Part shown: positions 17,508 through 26,116 of the stretch, piece by piece
Layout of the letters: each line of letters begins with the position of its first letter
Numbering within the stretch: the stretch's first letter is position 1
Origin: Palsa-504 sp963844625
GTDB lineage: Bacteria; Actinomycetota; Actinomycetes; Streptosporangiales; Streptosporangiaceae
NCBI GenBank assembly: GCA_963844625.1
Contig: CAWJPF010000035.1
Location: forward strand, 310,001-374,000
Reading direction: 5' to 3'
Length of the DNA: 64,000 bases
The notes under the pieces: model-generated
What the model was told of the DNA's origin: nothing
The model's database searches: none
Seen by the model: only the letters and a program-made list of their open reading frames with translations
Program-made: the position numbers and the translations under genes

Positions 17508-18882
17508 TGCGCCCGCTGTCCTTGGTACGAAGCCTCGCGGCAATACCCGTCGAGAGTGGCGGGGTTAGTGCCACACCCAGGGCCCGGTAGTTCCATCCGG
17601 CAGTACGCCATAGAGCTGGGTCCAAGACGCCCCGCCCGTCAAGGATGTTGGGTTGCGCCACCACGGCGCTCAGGTCGTCGGGCTTGAGCTTGACGAATTC
17701 GGGCCACTCGGTAAGCAGCAGCACGACGTGCGCGTCCCGGGCTGCGTTGGCCAGCGTCGCGGCGTAGCCGAGTTCCGGGCACGCCCGGCGTGCATTGGCC
17801 AGCGCAGCCGGGTCGTACACGGTTACCCGTGCTCCCATCCCGTGAAGGATCTGCGCCACATCCAGGGCGGGCGAGTCCCGCACGTCGTCCGAGCCAGGCT
17901 TGAATGCGGCACCGAGCACGCAAACAGGCACGCCAGCGACCTCCCCGCCGACCAGCTCGCAGGCGAGATCGGCGGTCCTGGTCCGCCGCCGCAGATTAAT
18001 CGCATCCACCTCGCGCAGGAAGCCGAGCGCCTGGTCAGCCTCCAGATCAGCGGCTTGGGCGATGAACGCGCGGATGTCCTTCGGCAGGCAGCCTCCGCCG
18101 AAGCCGAGTCCAGGCCGCAGGAACGGCGAGCCGATACGCGAGTCAGCGCCGAGGATCTGCGCTAGGGCGTAGACATTTCCCCCGGCAACTTCGCACACCT
18201 CAGCCATTGCATTAATAAAGGAGACCTTCGTGGTCAGGAAGGCGTTGGCCGCCACCTTGGCCAGCTCGGCGGTCTCCAGCTCCGTGACGAAGAATGGGGT
18301 GCCGTCGGCGATTTGCTGGGCGTACACCTGCCGAAGGACGCCTTCGGCCCAGGGTGACGTGACACCCGCGACGATCCTGTTTGGCGCGAGGGCGTCCGCC
18401 ACCGCCGAGCCCTCACGCAAGAACTCGGGGTTCCACGCAAGCTCGGCCCCCCGGCATGCCCCGGCGACTTCCGCCGCAAGGCCGCGCGCCGTCCCCACGG
18501 GAACAGTGGACTTCCCGACGACCAGGCACGCCCGGTTTAGTAGCGGGGCCAGTGCCGTCACGCACCCGTGCACCTGGGACAGGTCGGCGTGGTGGCTGCC
18601 GGTCTGCGGCGGGGTGCCTGCACAGATGAAATGCACGTCGCCGAACGCCGCGGCCCGCGGGTAGGACGTGGTAAACGCCAGTCGCCCGGAGTCCAAGCCG
18701 GAGCGCAGGAATTCCCCGAGCCCAGGCTCGTAGATCGGCAAGTGCCCGGCATTCAGCTGCTCTACCTTGCGAGCGTCGGTGTCCACGCCGAGGACGTCGA
18801 ACCCGAGGCTGGCCATGCAGGCGGCATGGGTGATGCCGAGATACCCGGTACCCAGCACGGTCAGGCGGAGCGAGCTGTTCAT
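17494..18882 (-). CDS. UDP-glucose 6-dehydrogenase (nucleotide-sugar dehydrogenase)
   Basis: A 462-residue enzyme of the UDP-glucose/GDP-mannose dehydrogenase family, which oxidises a nucleotide hexose to a uronic acid using two NAD+. It has the Rossmann motif VLGTGYLG (9-16), STVPVGT, the invariant lysine in ELAKVAANAF (Lys209), the catalytic Cys265 in GFGGGCLPKD, and LGAAFKPGSDDVRDSP. The GGGCLPKDIRAF form is usual for actinobacterial UDP-glucose enzymes, but GDP-mannose dehydrogenase (AlgD) has a similar loop, so the substrate is not settled. It sits between GH26 copies with 4-bp and 14-bp overlaps and would supply an acidic sugar precursor for the polymer. Confidence 0.85.
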   Translation of the reverse strand: MNSSLRLTVLGTGYLGITHAACMASLGFDVLGVDTDARKVEQLNAGHLPIYEPGLGEFLRSGLDSGRLAFTTSYPRAAAFGDVHFICAGTPPQTGSHHADLSQVHGCVTALAPLLNRACLVVGKSTVPVGTARGLAAEVAGACRGAELAWNPEFLREGSAVADALAPNRIVAGVTSPWAEGVLRQVYAQQIADGTPFFVTELETAELAKVAANAFLTTKVSFINAMAEVCEVAGGNVYALAQILGADSRIGSPFLRPGLGFGGGCLPKDIRAFIAQAADLEADQALGFLREVDAINLRRRTRTADLACELVGGEVAGVPVCVLGAAFKPGSDDVRDSPALDVAQILHGMGARVTVYDPAALANARRACPELGYAATLANAARDAHVVLLLTEWPEFVKLKPDDLSAVVAQPNILDGRGVLDPALWRTAGWNYRALGVALTPPLSTGIAARLRTKDSGRSGSR

Positions 18883-19868
18883 GACCCAGGCCTGGTGAAG
18901 GTACCGGCACCGTCGCGGAACGCGGTGAAAGCTGCGGGGCTATCGATGCGGAAGTCCTGGTGGCTGGAGTTTGCGGAGTCGAACCACACGAACCCGAGCA
19001 GGCCATAAGCGCGGATGCCTGCGAACACGTCGGCGATCTTCGCCGGCTGGTCGGCGGCAGGCGTCGCGCCTGTCTCGGCGATGAGTATCGGGTCACGGGT
19101 CAGCGCATGCACCCTGGCGATGGTCGGCCCGAACAAGGGAGCGAACTGCCACGACGGCTTGAGGTAGTAACCGTCGATTCCCACCCAGGTGACGTAGGAG
19201 CTGCCGGGCCACCACCGGGCTGGCGGAGGGATCCTGCCGTGCCGCGTGTCGTTGACGATGTTGACCGTCCACAGCCAGGTCACGTTTCCGGCTCCCAGCT
19301 CACGGAACAAAGTGACAATATGCCGCCAGGCGGCAACAAACGTCGGCGGGGATGTGTGCGTGTAGCCCCAGGTGGACCACGACCCGTTCATTTCGTGGCC
19401 GAAGCTCAGGATGACGGGGTAGTGGTAGGCGCGGACGGCCTCAGCGTAGGCCGTCAGGTAGCCGTCGTATCGTCCGGAAGCGATCCCGGCGATGCTGACT
19501 ATTTTATTTTTCGTCGAGTCCGGGTCCATCTGCACGAGCGGCACCGCACCGTTATTGGCCGCAGTGGTGGCGAAACTGACCGGGAAGGGCACATACCAGC
19601 CGCTGTAATACATGACCACATCTGGCCTAGTCCCGATAGCGTTGGTGAACGCTGTCACTCCGGCGTACGAGGCGGGAGCGCCGTCCGCATACACCCCCAG
19701 GTAGGACTGGGGCGTGGTGGGCAGCTGGACCGGCAGCGGCCCGGTGGAGTCCCCGGACTTGTCGTAGAGACTGACACCCACTGCGATCGCTGCCACGGCA
19801 ATGATTGCCGCACCGATCGTCAGGATCCGCCGACGACTTCTTGGATCGTTACCGCTGTCATGCTTCAT
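18879..19868 (-). CDS. GH26-type beta-mannanase-like enzyme (copy c), membrane anchored
   Basis: A 329-residue protein: a short basic N-terminus, one helix at about 15-33, then an extracytoplasmic GH26 domain. The catalytic residues are Glu159 (SFGHEMNGSWSTWG) and Glu265 (ILIAETGATP). Unlike the other copies, the tyrosine-serine after the acid/base is replaced by Ser-Thr, and residues 117-124 carry an insertion (DSTKNKIV). It opens the minus-strand operon copy c, dehydrogenase, copy b, copy a, and its stop overlaps the dehydrogenase start by 4 bp. It belongs with copies b and d. Confidence 0.87.
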   Translation of the reverse strand: MKHDSGNDPRSRRRILTIGAAIIAVAAIAVGVSLYDKSGDSTGPLPVQLPTTPQSYLGVYADGAPASYAGVTAFTNAIGTRPDVVMYYSGWYVPFPVSFATTAANNGAVPLVQMDPDSTKNKIVSIAGIASGRYDGYLTAYAEAVRAYHYPVILSFGHEMNGSWSTWGYTHTSPPTFVAAWRHIVTLFRELGAGNVTWLWTVNIVNDTRHGRIPPPARWWPGSSYVTWVGIDGYYLKPSWQFAPLFGPTIARVHALTRDPILIAETGATPAADQPAKIADVFAGIRAYGLLGFVWFDSANSSHQDFRIDSPAAFTAFRDGAGTFTRPGS

Positions 19869-20764
19869 ATGGTCACCTCATCCCGGGCACCGTGTCGGTC
19901 CGCACCAGCCATCACGGAAGCGGTCAGGCGGAGGGAAGGCGCATCGATAAGGCGCGCCCATACCCGTCCGCGCCGGCGGTCTCCGGCGCGGACGCTTCGA
20001 CTGTCGCCGACTCGCTAGTAACACAAAATTCCGGCATCGGCGCTGTGACCGGTGCGTCTGCCCAGCATTTTGCCTCGCCGTCCTGCAAAGGCCCCACCCA
20101 TCTGCGATCCAGGGGCACACCGGGGGTGCCTCGATCCCCCTTTGTGGCCCACGTATTGTAGCGGCGATGTAACAAAGAGCTTCAGGCCCAATATGAACAC
20201 CGCTTACGAAAGGCTAGTGTCCGGTCACGTGGAAGGGAGGACGTTTTCCCAATCGGCAGCAGAACCAGCCCCGCAGCCCTCGCCTTCGCCATCACGAAGC
20301 ACAAGCTGCTTCTCTCATGGACACCCAGCTGCCCGTGCATCCCGGCCCCGACGTTGTCATGGACGCGCCACTATCAGGGCCGGGGCGCCCGCGGCCGGCG
20401 GTCAGCTTGTTGGCTAGCCGGTCCGGCAGGTCTACAGCACCACGCTGGATCGTTGCGCTGGTCATCCGCCGGAGCGGAAAACGATCTTCATCGGAATCGG
20501 GTAAATGCTCCCCTTTTCAGGTGATTAGACAGTACCTTTCTGTAGACAGCGTTCCTGTTTGGGGGGATATAGCGATGACGTGTAACACCGCCATTACATT
20601 ACGTAGGCGCGTGCCGGGCCGAGGCATCCCTGATAGCGGGCAGGTAAGCCGGTCAATAACGGCGCAGTGACATGTAGCTGGCGTAGCGGTCCTGGATCAC
20701 GGCGGACATTGCTGCGCGATCGCCTCCTCACCCAGTCACATCTGGCCTGACCAAGAGAGGACAC
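19869..20764. promoter_or_regulatory. 896-bp divergent intergenic region of the polysaccharide locus
   Basis: No convincing gene is seen. Short open frames here lack the codon bias of their neighbours. The region separates the minus-strand GH26/dehydrogenase operon from the plus-strand GT2/GH113 operon, so it must hold both promoters. It contains a small hairpin (GGCAC...GTGCC near 20112-20130), relatively A/T-rich stretches near 20020 and 20500-20620, and the AGAGAGG ribosome site of the GT2 gene at 20754-20760. Its length leaves room for long leaders or several regulator sites, but I cannot match a known riboswitch. Confidence 0.5.
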
Positions 20765-22342
20765 TTGACCCAACACGGTAACCCCGCTCCAGCGCGGCGC
20801 CGTCGCCCCCGTCAACCTCACCCAACCGCAGATTCACGAGAGCTCCGTGATCTAACCGAACATCCTGGCCTGGCGGCCGCGGTCGCCCTGTCCGAACCCT
20901 CCGCTGAGTCCCGGCCGCGACCGCAGGTCACAGGCGCCCCCGTGATTCTGCCTGTCGCCGAACCGTCGGCAAAGGCGCGGAGCCCCCGCACCCTGGCCCT
21001 GTGGGAGCGGCTCCTTATCATTGCCATAACCTCGGCGTTCGCGGCCGTGGTAATCAGCTTCCTGTTGGGAATACGTCTAATCGGCGCTCACGCCCACCTG
21101 GTGCTGGCCGGCCCGACATGGGTACGCAACGTCCCCTGGCGTGTGGCCATTTACGTGGCGTGGCTCGTCCCGCTCGGTGAACTCGGCCTGATGATACTCG
21201 GCAACGTGTATTACCATCTGCGGTTCAGGCGAGCCCCGCGCGGCTATTTCCGCCTGCTGCTCATCCAGATCACCACCACCGGCAACGAGGCCGTCAGGGT
21301 AAACGAGATCATCGCCCAGATCCGCGGCTACGACCTGCGAATGCCTATAGAAATCTGGGTGGTTACCGAGCCGTGGGGCGCCATCACCACAGAGGCAGGA
21401 TACCCAGGTGCGGACCGGGTCATGGTCGTACCTGAGGCATTCACGGCGAGGTCGGAACGGAAGGCGCGCGCGCTCGAATTCTCCCGCCAGGTCCGGGGCG
21501 TGCTCGGCCTCGATACCGCAGACGTGAAGATCCTTTTCAATGATGACGATGTGACCCCGACGGAGAGCTACATCAAGACGGCGTTCGCCGCCAGGTATGA
21601 CGTGTGCGAAGGCATCACGGTCCCGCGGGTGCATTACAGCACCGGGCCACTCGCACACTTCTTTGCCTCACACGTTGATGACACCAGGACCCGTGGCTGC
21701 CTGACGTACTGTTCTGTTTTCCAGGGCATCATCGGCAAGCCCCTTTGGGTGCACGGTGAAGGACTGACGACTACCGGAGAAGCCGAGCGCATGGTCACGT
21801 GGGACTGGCCGGTATTCGCCAGCGAGGACCTGACCTTCGGTCAGAACGCCGCGAAGATGGGGCTGCGGTGGGGGTGGTTCCATGACTATGTGGAACTGAC
21901 GTCGCCGTGGGGACTCAAAGACTTTTTCACCCAGCGGAAACGGTGGACCTGGGGGAACATACACGCGATTAGCCGCCGGGACGTCCTCCCGCTGTCACGG
22001 GCGATCCCGCTCGCGGTGAAGTACGCCCTGGACGCATCGATCGTGGTGCTGTCACTCGTGGGTATCGCTCTCCGGTTTATAGGCTACCTTCCGCCCGGGT
22101 CACCAATCTATGTCGCCGCTAAGGTCGCCATCCTCAGCTGGATGTTCATGTTCTTTTATTGCGGCTGGGTGGCGGCCGAACACAAGCCGACGAGTGACTC
22201 GCGGCTGCTGCACGCCACTATCGCAGCCTTGCTGTCGCCGGTCTCCTCGATGCTGGCGTTCATTGTCTTGGTTATTACGGTGATCCAGGGAAACCCGCGT
22301 ACCTTCGAAGTGATCCGCAAAACCCGGGAGGCGAAATCGTGA
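20765..22342 (+). CDS. Membrane GT2 glycosyltransferase resembling Egghead beta-mannosyltransferase
   Basis: A 525-residue processive-type GT2 protein. After a disordered N-terminus come helices at about 82-104 and 125-150, then the catalytic domain with the metal-binding NDDD at 259-262, acid pair Glu354-Asp355 (ASEDLTFG), and the acceptor motif QRKRW at 390-394. Several helices follow (about 420-520). The layout and segments such as ITTTGNEAVRVNEII, the VVTEP strand and QRKRW with WGN resemble the animal Egghead/BRE-3 beta-1,4-mannosyltransferase more than bacterial BcsA. TTG start with AGAGAGG 4 bases upstream. It overlaps by 4 bp with a GH113-like lipoprotein gene, which supports a beta-mannan role. 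The resemblance is from memory of the family, not a search. Confidence 0.8.
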   Translation: MTQHGNPAPARRRRPRQPHPTADSRELRDLTEHPGLAAAVALSEPSAESRPRPQVTGAPVILPVAEPSAKARSPRTLALWERLLIIAITSAFAAVVISFLLGIRLIGAHAHLVLAGPTWVRNVPWRVAIYVAWLVPLGELGLMILGNVYYHLRFRRAPRGYFRLLLIQITTTGNEAVRVNEIIAQIRGYDLRMPIEIWVVTEPWGAITTEAGYPGADRVMVVPEAFTARSERKARALEFSRQVRGVLGLDTADVKILFNDDDVTPTESYIKTAFAARYDVCEGITVPRVHYSTGPLAHFFASHVDDTRTRGCLTYCSVFQGIIGKPLWVHGEGLTTTGEAERMVTWDWPVFASEDLTFGQNAAKMGLRWGWFHDYVELTSPWGLKDFFTQRKRWTWGNIHAISRRDVLPLSRAIPLAVKYALDASIVVLSLVGIALRFIGYLPPGSPIYVAAKVAILSWMFMFFYCGWVAAEHKPTSDSRLLHATIAALLSPVSSMLAFIVLVITVIQGNPRTFEVIRKTREAKS

Positions 22343-23349
22343 GATTCCTGCACCTCGTCGCGGCGCTGCTCGTCGCCGTGCTGCTCGCCGCGTGCTCCTC
22401 GGCCATACCGCAGCCGCCCCCGTCCGCTCAGATCCCGCTACCGTCCGTGCAGCTGGGCATCGACCTGGACTTCTACGCCAGCCCGGGCGCGGACATAACC
22501 TCTACGGCGCGTCAGGACATCGCCTACATCAAGAGCTTGCACGCGAATGCCGTCTCGATCTCGTTCCCCTTCTACAGCAGCAAGTCCGGGTCGGCTCTCG
22601 GCCCGCTCGCCAAAACCCCGTCTGCGGCTCAGCTTGGCACCCTCATCACGATGGCCGAGAACGCTGACCTGGCCGTGACCGTCCGGCCGCTATTGAGTCA
22701 GACTGCCCTGGGCAAGGCGCGCGTTCACTGGAAACCCACGCATCCAGCCGCGTGGTTCACCGCGTACCAGCATTTCATGCTGCCGTACGCCGCCATGGCG
22801 CAACGCGACCACGCCGCCGTATTCGTCATCGGCGCCGAGCTCAACGACTTCGCCGACGCTCCCGAGTGGACCACCCTCAAAACCGCGGTCGCCGCCGTCT
22901 ACCACGGAAAGCTCGCGTTCTCCAACAACTGGCTCGGCACAAAGAACACCACGGCGGGATTGAGCGAAATGATCGACGCTTACGAGCCGATTCCCCTATC
23001 CGACGGCGCGTCGGTACCTGCCCTGGCGGGCGCGGTCACTTACTGGGCGCAAACCCTGCCTTACGGGAGCGTCCTTTCCGAGGTCGGCATCGCTGCGCAG
23101 TCCGGCGCCTACGCTCATCCGTGGGAGTTGGGGTCCAGCGGTGCGCCGATAAAGCCGCAGATCCAGTCGAACTGGTTCAGCGCGCAATGCCAGGCGGTTC
23201 TGCAGGACCATCTCGGCGGGATCTATTTCTGGCCGCTGTACTTCGGCCAGTCACTTACCAACAGGACGGACGGCCCGACCGCATGGGCGGCCACGCTCGG
23301 AGCAGCCGCGATTTCTACGTGCTTCAGCACGCTAGGGTCAAGCTCATAA
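22339..23349 (+). CDS. GH113-like TIM-barrel glycoside hydrolase lipoprotein
   Basis: A 336-residue lipoprotein with a signal peptide ending in LLAAC (Cys19), so it is anchored on the outer face of the membrane. The rest looks like a TIM barrel: LGIDLDFYAS, ANAVSISFPFY, LAVTVRPLL, then candidate acid/base Glu167 in VIGAELNDF and nucleophile Glu248 in VLSEVGIAA. The 81-residue spacing and strand motifs fit the GH113/GTA-TIM group, whose characterised members include beta-mannanases. Start is a GTG overlapping the GT2 stop by 4 bp, so polymerase and hydrolase are made together. Family assignment is by motif only. Confidence 0.72.
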   Translation: MRFLHLVAALLVAVLLAACSSAIPQPPPSAQIPLPSVQLGIDLDFYASPGADITSTARQDIAYIKSLHANAVSISFPFYSSKSGSALGPLAKTPSAAQLGTLITMAENADLAVTVRPLLSQTALGKARVHWKPTHPAAWFTAYQHFMLPYAAMAQRDHAAVFVIGAELNDFADAPEWTTLKTAVAAVYHGKLAFSNNWLGTKNTTAGLSEMIDAYEPIPLSDGASVPALAGAVTYWAQTLPYGSVLSEVGIAAQSGAYAHPWELGSSGAPIKPQIQSNWFSAQCQAVLQDHLGGIYFWPLYFGQSLTNRTDGPTAWAATLGAAAISTCFSTLGSSS

Positions 23350-23414
23350 CACCTGCCATTAGATCGGCTACCCGAAGTTGCCACGCGTTCTGCGGGCCTT
23401 CGGTGAAGTCGTAC

Positions 23415-25061
23415 TCATTGGTTCGGAAAATCAGGTACGTAGATATACGTCTGACCGCCCGCGGTAGAAACAAGCAGGTAGCCGGGAGTCGTTTTCACGG
23501 TGTCGAGCTCAACCCTGTCGATTGGCAGGGAGTCCCGACCTATGAAGCTGATTACCGCGAACCAGTGAGCGCTGATGGCCGCACGCGCTGCCTCAGGGCC
23601 CTGCAGGTATATGCATCCCGGTGCCAGGCTAGTGCAAATGCTACCCGGTACTGAGCCACTGGCATTTCCGCCGCGACCGGGAATCGGGTACTTAATGTAG
23701 TTGTCGTCGAACAGTCGCCACCAGGGAATCGGCAGGCGGTAGTCGTAGAGGATCACGTGGTCTATGAGGCCGCCCATAAGGTATCGGTCCGAAGAATTCA
23801 CCTGCAGGTATGGCACGATTTGACTTACGTCAGCCACGTTGCCAGGAGGGGCGATCGGCTTGTGATTGCTATAGAAATGAAACGCAAAAGAAACGCTCAA
23901 CAGTGCCGATATTCCCCACGCCGCCCGCGCAGACGGAGAACGAGTCAATTCAGCGCCTCGCGCGAGCGCGTAGCCTGCGGCTATAGTCGTAAACCACGCG
24001 CCAAAGTCATCGTGCTTGCTCAAGGACGTAAGGTCCTGAAGACGGATCGCCTCCAGCGTGACTAGCAGGCCGGCCGCGACGAACAAAGAAAGCAACGGAA
24101 GTGATGAGCGCTCTTCCGGCACCATTAGTGCCAGGATAATGGCCAGGGCGCCAACGGCCACAACCAAGCCGATACGATTCCATGAGAAAATGACAATCGC
24201 CGGCGTATTAGCCGGGCTGAGATTGAGGATCCCCGAGCCGGTCTTCCGGTCGAGGGTGGTGAACATAATACCGTTAAGGTACGCGGTACCAGCCAAGAGA
24301 ACGGCAATGACCAGCAGAGACAAGGTAACACCAGTAAGTATCGCCGCCCGGTGCCAGACCCGTCGCCAGCCCTCCGGGCGGAGAATGAGCGCCGCGAGCA
24401 TTATCACTACAGGGTCGAAGATGACACATGCGTACTTAGTCATGTTCGCCAGCAGCAAGACAATCGGAATTGCCAGCAGCCATCGGGCATTGTCGGCGGC
24501 ATGCACCGCGCAATACGCCGCAAAAGCTATGAGCATCAGCGCTAGGGCGTCGAACGTGGCGTAGGCGCCAAGTCCCTGGGTGATACCCAGTGCGGCGAAC
24601 AAGCCGGCTGCTATCACTGCGGGCCAGTAGCCGAAGAGGTGCCGCGCTGTCGCGAAGAGCAGCCCAGTGGCGGTGAGCATGAACACGCCACTCACCATCC
24701 GGACCAGCGCTAGCCCGCCAACGTGGTCAAGCGCAGCGGCGAAGACTGGGTAGATGATGGGAGCGCCAGAGAAGTAAGTCTCGTAGTACGGGCTGCCGCC
24801 GCCGTGCCACATCTCATGGATTAGCTGGTGGCCACTATAGAGGTAAATGGCCTCATCGTTCGACGCGCTAGTCGCATAGATCAGCCGGTATGACATGACG
24901 GCTTGCATGACGAGGACCGCGACCACTGGGACAATCGCGAGCACACGCTGGGCGGGCCAGGTCTTGCTGGCTCGCCGGTGACTGGTGCGCCGGAGCGGCT
25001 GGACTACTGTCTCTGTGGCGGTCACGATACCCTCCCCAGAGTAAGTAGCAGGGCCGCTCAT
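23415..25061 (-). CDS. GT-C-type polytopic glycosyltransferase-like protein (copy 1)
   Basis: A 548-residue membrane protein with about ten helices and a large C-terminal extracytoplasmic domain. The first outside loop carries Asp69-Glu70 in NDEAIYLYSGH, an acidic pair placed like the catalytic residue of GT-C enzymes (GT39/ArnT type) that use polyprenyl-phosphate sugars. FSGAPIIYP, GAYATFDALAL and FGAWFTTIAAGYA are shared with copies 2 and 3. Its composition is visibly more A/T-rich than its neighbours. It overlaps GH26 copy d by 4 bp and ends this operon. Likely role: transferring a decorating sugar to the nascent polymer outside the cell; donor and acceptor unknown. Confidence 0.75.
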   Translation of the reverse strand: MSGPATYSGEGIVTATETVVQPLRRTSHRRASKTWPAQRVLAIVPVVAVLVMQAVMSYRLIYATSASNDEAIYLYSGHQLIHEMWHGGGSPYYETYFSGAPIIYPVFAAALDHVGGLALVRMVSGVFMLTATGLLFATARHLFGYWPAVIAAGLFAALGITQGLGAYATFDALALMLIAFAAYCAVHAADNARWLLAIPIVLLLANMTKYACVIFDPVVIMLAALILRPEGWRRVWHRAAILTGVTLSLLVIAVLLAGTAYLNGIMFTTLDRKTGSGILNLSPANTPAIVIFSWNRIGLVVAVGALAIILALMVPEERSSLPLLSLFVAAGLLVTLEAIRLQDLTSLSKHDDFGAWFTTIAAGYALARGAELTRSPSARAAWGISALLSVSFAFHFYSNHKPIAPPGNVADVSQIVPYLQVNSSDRYLMGGLIDHVILYDYRLPIPWWRLFDDNYIKYPIPGRGGNASGSVPGSICTSLAPGCIYLQGPEAARAAISAHWFAVISFIGRDSLPIDRVELDTVKTTPGYLLVSTAGGQTYIYVPDFPNQ

Positions 25062-26116
25062 GAACCTGGCCTGTGATACGCACTGGCGCCCTTGCTGAAC
25101 GCGGCGATCGCGGCGGAGCTACTGATACCAAATTCCTGGCCTTTGTAGTCCGTGGAATCGAACCAAACGAACCCGAGCAGCCCATACGTCCGGATGCCGG
25201 CGAACAGGTCGGCGATCTTCGCAGGCTGGCCTGCGTCAGGCGTGGCGCCTGTCTCGCCGACGAGTATCGGTTTAGCGGTCAGGGCGCGCACTGCGGCAAC
25301 GGTCGGCCCGAACAAGGGTGCGAACTGCCAGGACGGCTTGAGGTAGTAACCGTCGATTCCCACCCATGTCACATACAAATTTCCGGGCCACCATGGGGTC
25401 GGGTTGGGGATCTTGCCGGCCTGCGTGTTGTTGATGACGTTGACGGTCCACAGCCAGGTCACGTTCCGGGCTCCCAGCGCGCGGAACAGCGTAACGATGT
25501 GCCGCCAGGCGGCCACAAACGTCGCCGGTCGCGTATTCCGGTAACCCCAGGAGTACCAGTTGCCATTCATCTCATGGCCGAAACCCAGGATAACTGGGTG
25601 GCGATAAGCGCGGACAGCCTCCGCGTATTGGCTCAGGTAGCCGTCGTACCGCCCGGAAGCGATCGCAGCGATGCTGATGCCATCCGGATCCATCTGTACG
25701 AGCGGCACCGCACCCTTGTCGGCTGTGGTGATGGCGAAAGAGGCTGGGAATGGCACGTACCACCCGCTGTAGTACATGACCATATCGGGCCTGGCGCCAG
25801 TCGCATTCGTGAAAGCGGTCACACCGGCATACGAGGCAGGGAGGCCGCTCGCGTACACCCCAAGGTATGAAGCCGTCGAGGGCGGCAGGTTGACCGGCAA
25901 CGGCCCGCTGGGTTCCGTGGATTTGTTAAAGAAGCTGATACCTGCGGCGATCGCAGCCGCAGCGACGATCGCTGCCACGCTCGTGACGATCCGCCGACGC
26001 TTCCGGCGGCCGTTACCGTCGCGATGGTTCACGGGACCGCCCTTCCTGTGCCCTCGTCCTGGTGAAGGCGTGAGGCGGATGCCATCTTCTTGGTCAGGTA
26101 CAGGCACGCGTTTCAT
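25058..26116 (-). CDS. GH26-type beta-mannanase-like enzyme (copy d), membrane anchored
   Basis: A 352-residue protein: a 43-residue cytoplasmic N-terminus ending in a basic cluster (GRRKRRR), one helix at about 44-63, and an outside GH26 domain. Acid/base is Glu182 (GFGHEMNGNWYSWG) and nucleophile Glu288 (ILVGETGATP). It is very similar to copy c, for example in PSWQFAPLFGPT and YVTWVGIDGYYLKP, so a duplication is likely. Start and stop overlap the GT2 gene and the GT-C gene by 4 bp each (ATGA), placing it in the middle of a fully coupled operon. Confidence 0.88.
   Translation of the reverse strand: MKRVPVPDQEDGIRLTPSPGRGHRKGGPVNHRDGNGRRKRRRIVTSVAAIVAAAAIAAGISFFNKSTEPSGPLPVNLPPSTASYLGVYASGLPASYAGVTAFTNATGARPDMVMYYSGWYVPFPASFAITTADKGAVPLVQMDPDGISIAAIASGRYDGYLSQYAEAVRAYRHPVILGFGHEMNGNWYSWGYRNTRPATFVAAWRHIVTLFRALGARNVTWLWTVNVINNTQAGKIPNPTPWWPGNLYVTWVGIDGYYLKPSWQFAPLFGPTVAAVRALTAKPILVGETGATPDAGQPAKIADLFAGIRTYGLLGFVWFDSTDYKGQEFGISSSAAIAAFSKGASAYHRPGS

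Noticed and set aside
20052..20670. Short open frames in the divergent region of the polysaccharide locus
   Set aside because: No ribosome sites, coding-like codon use or recognisable features; treated as promoter DNA.
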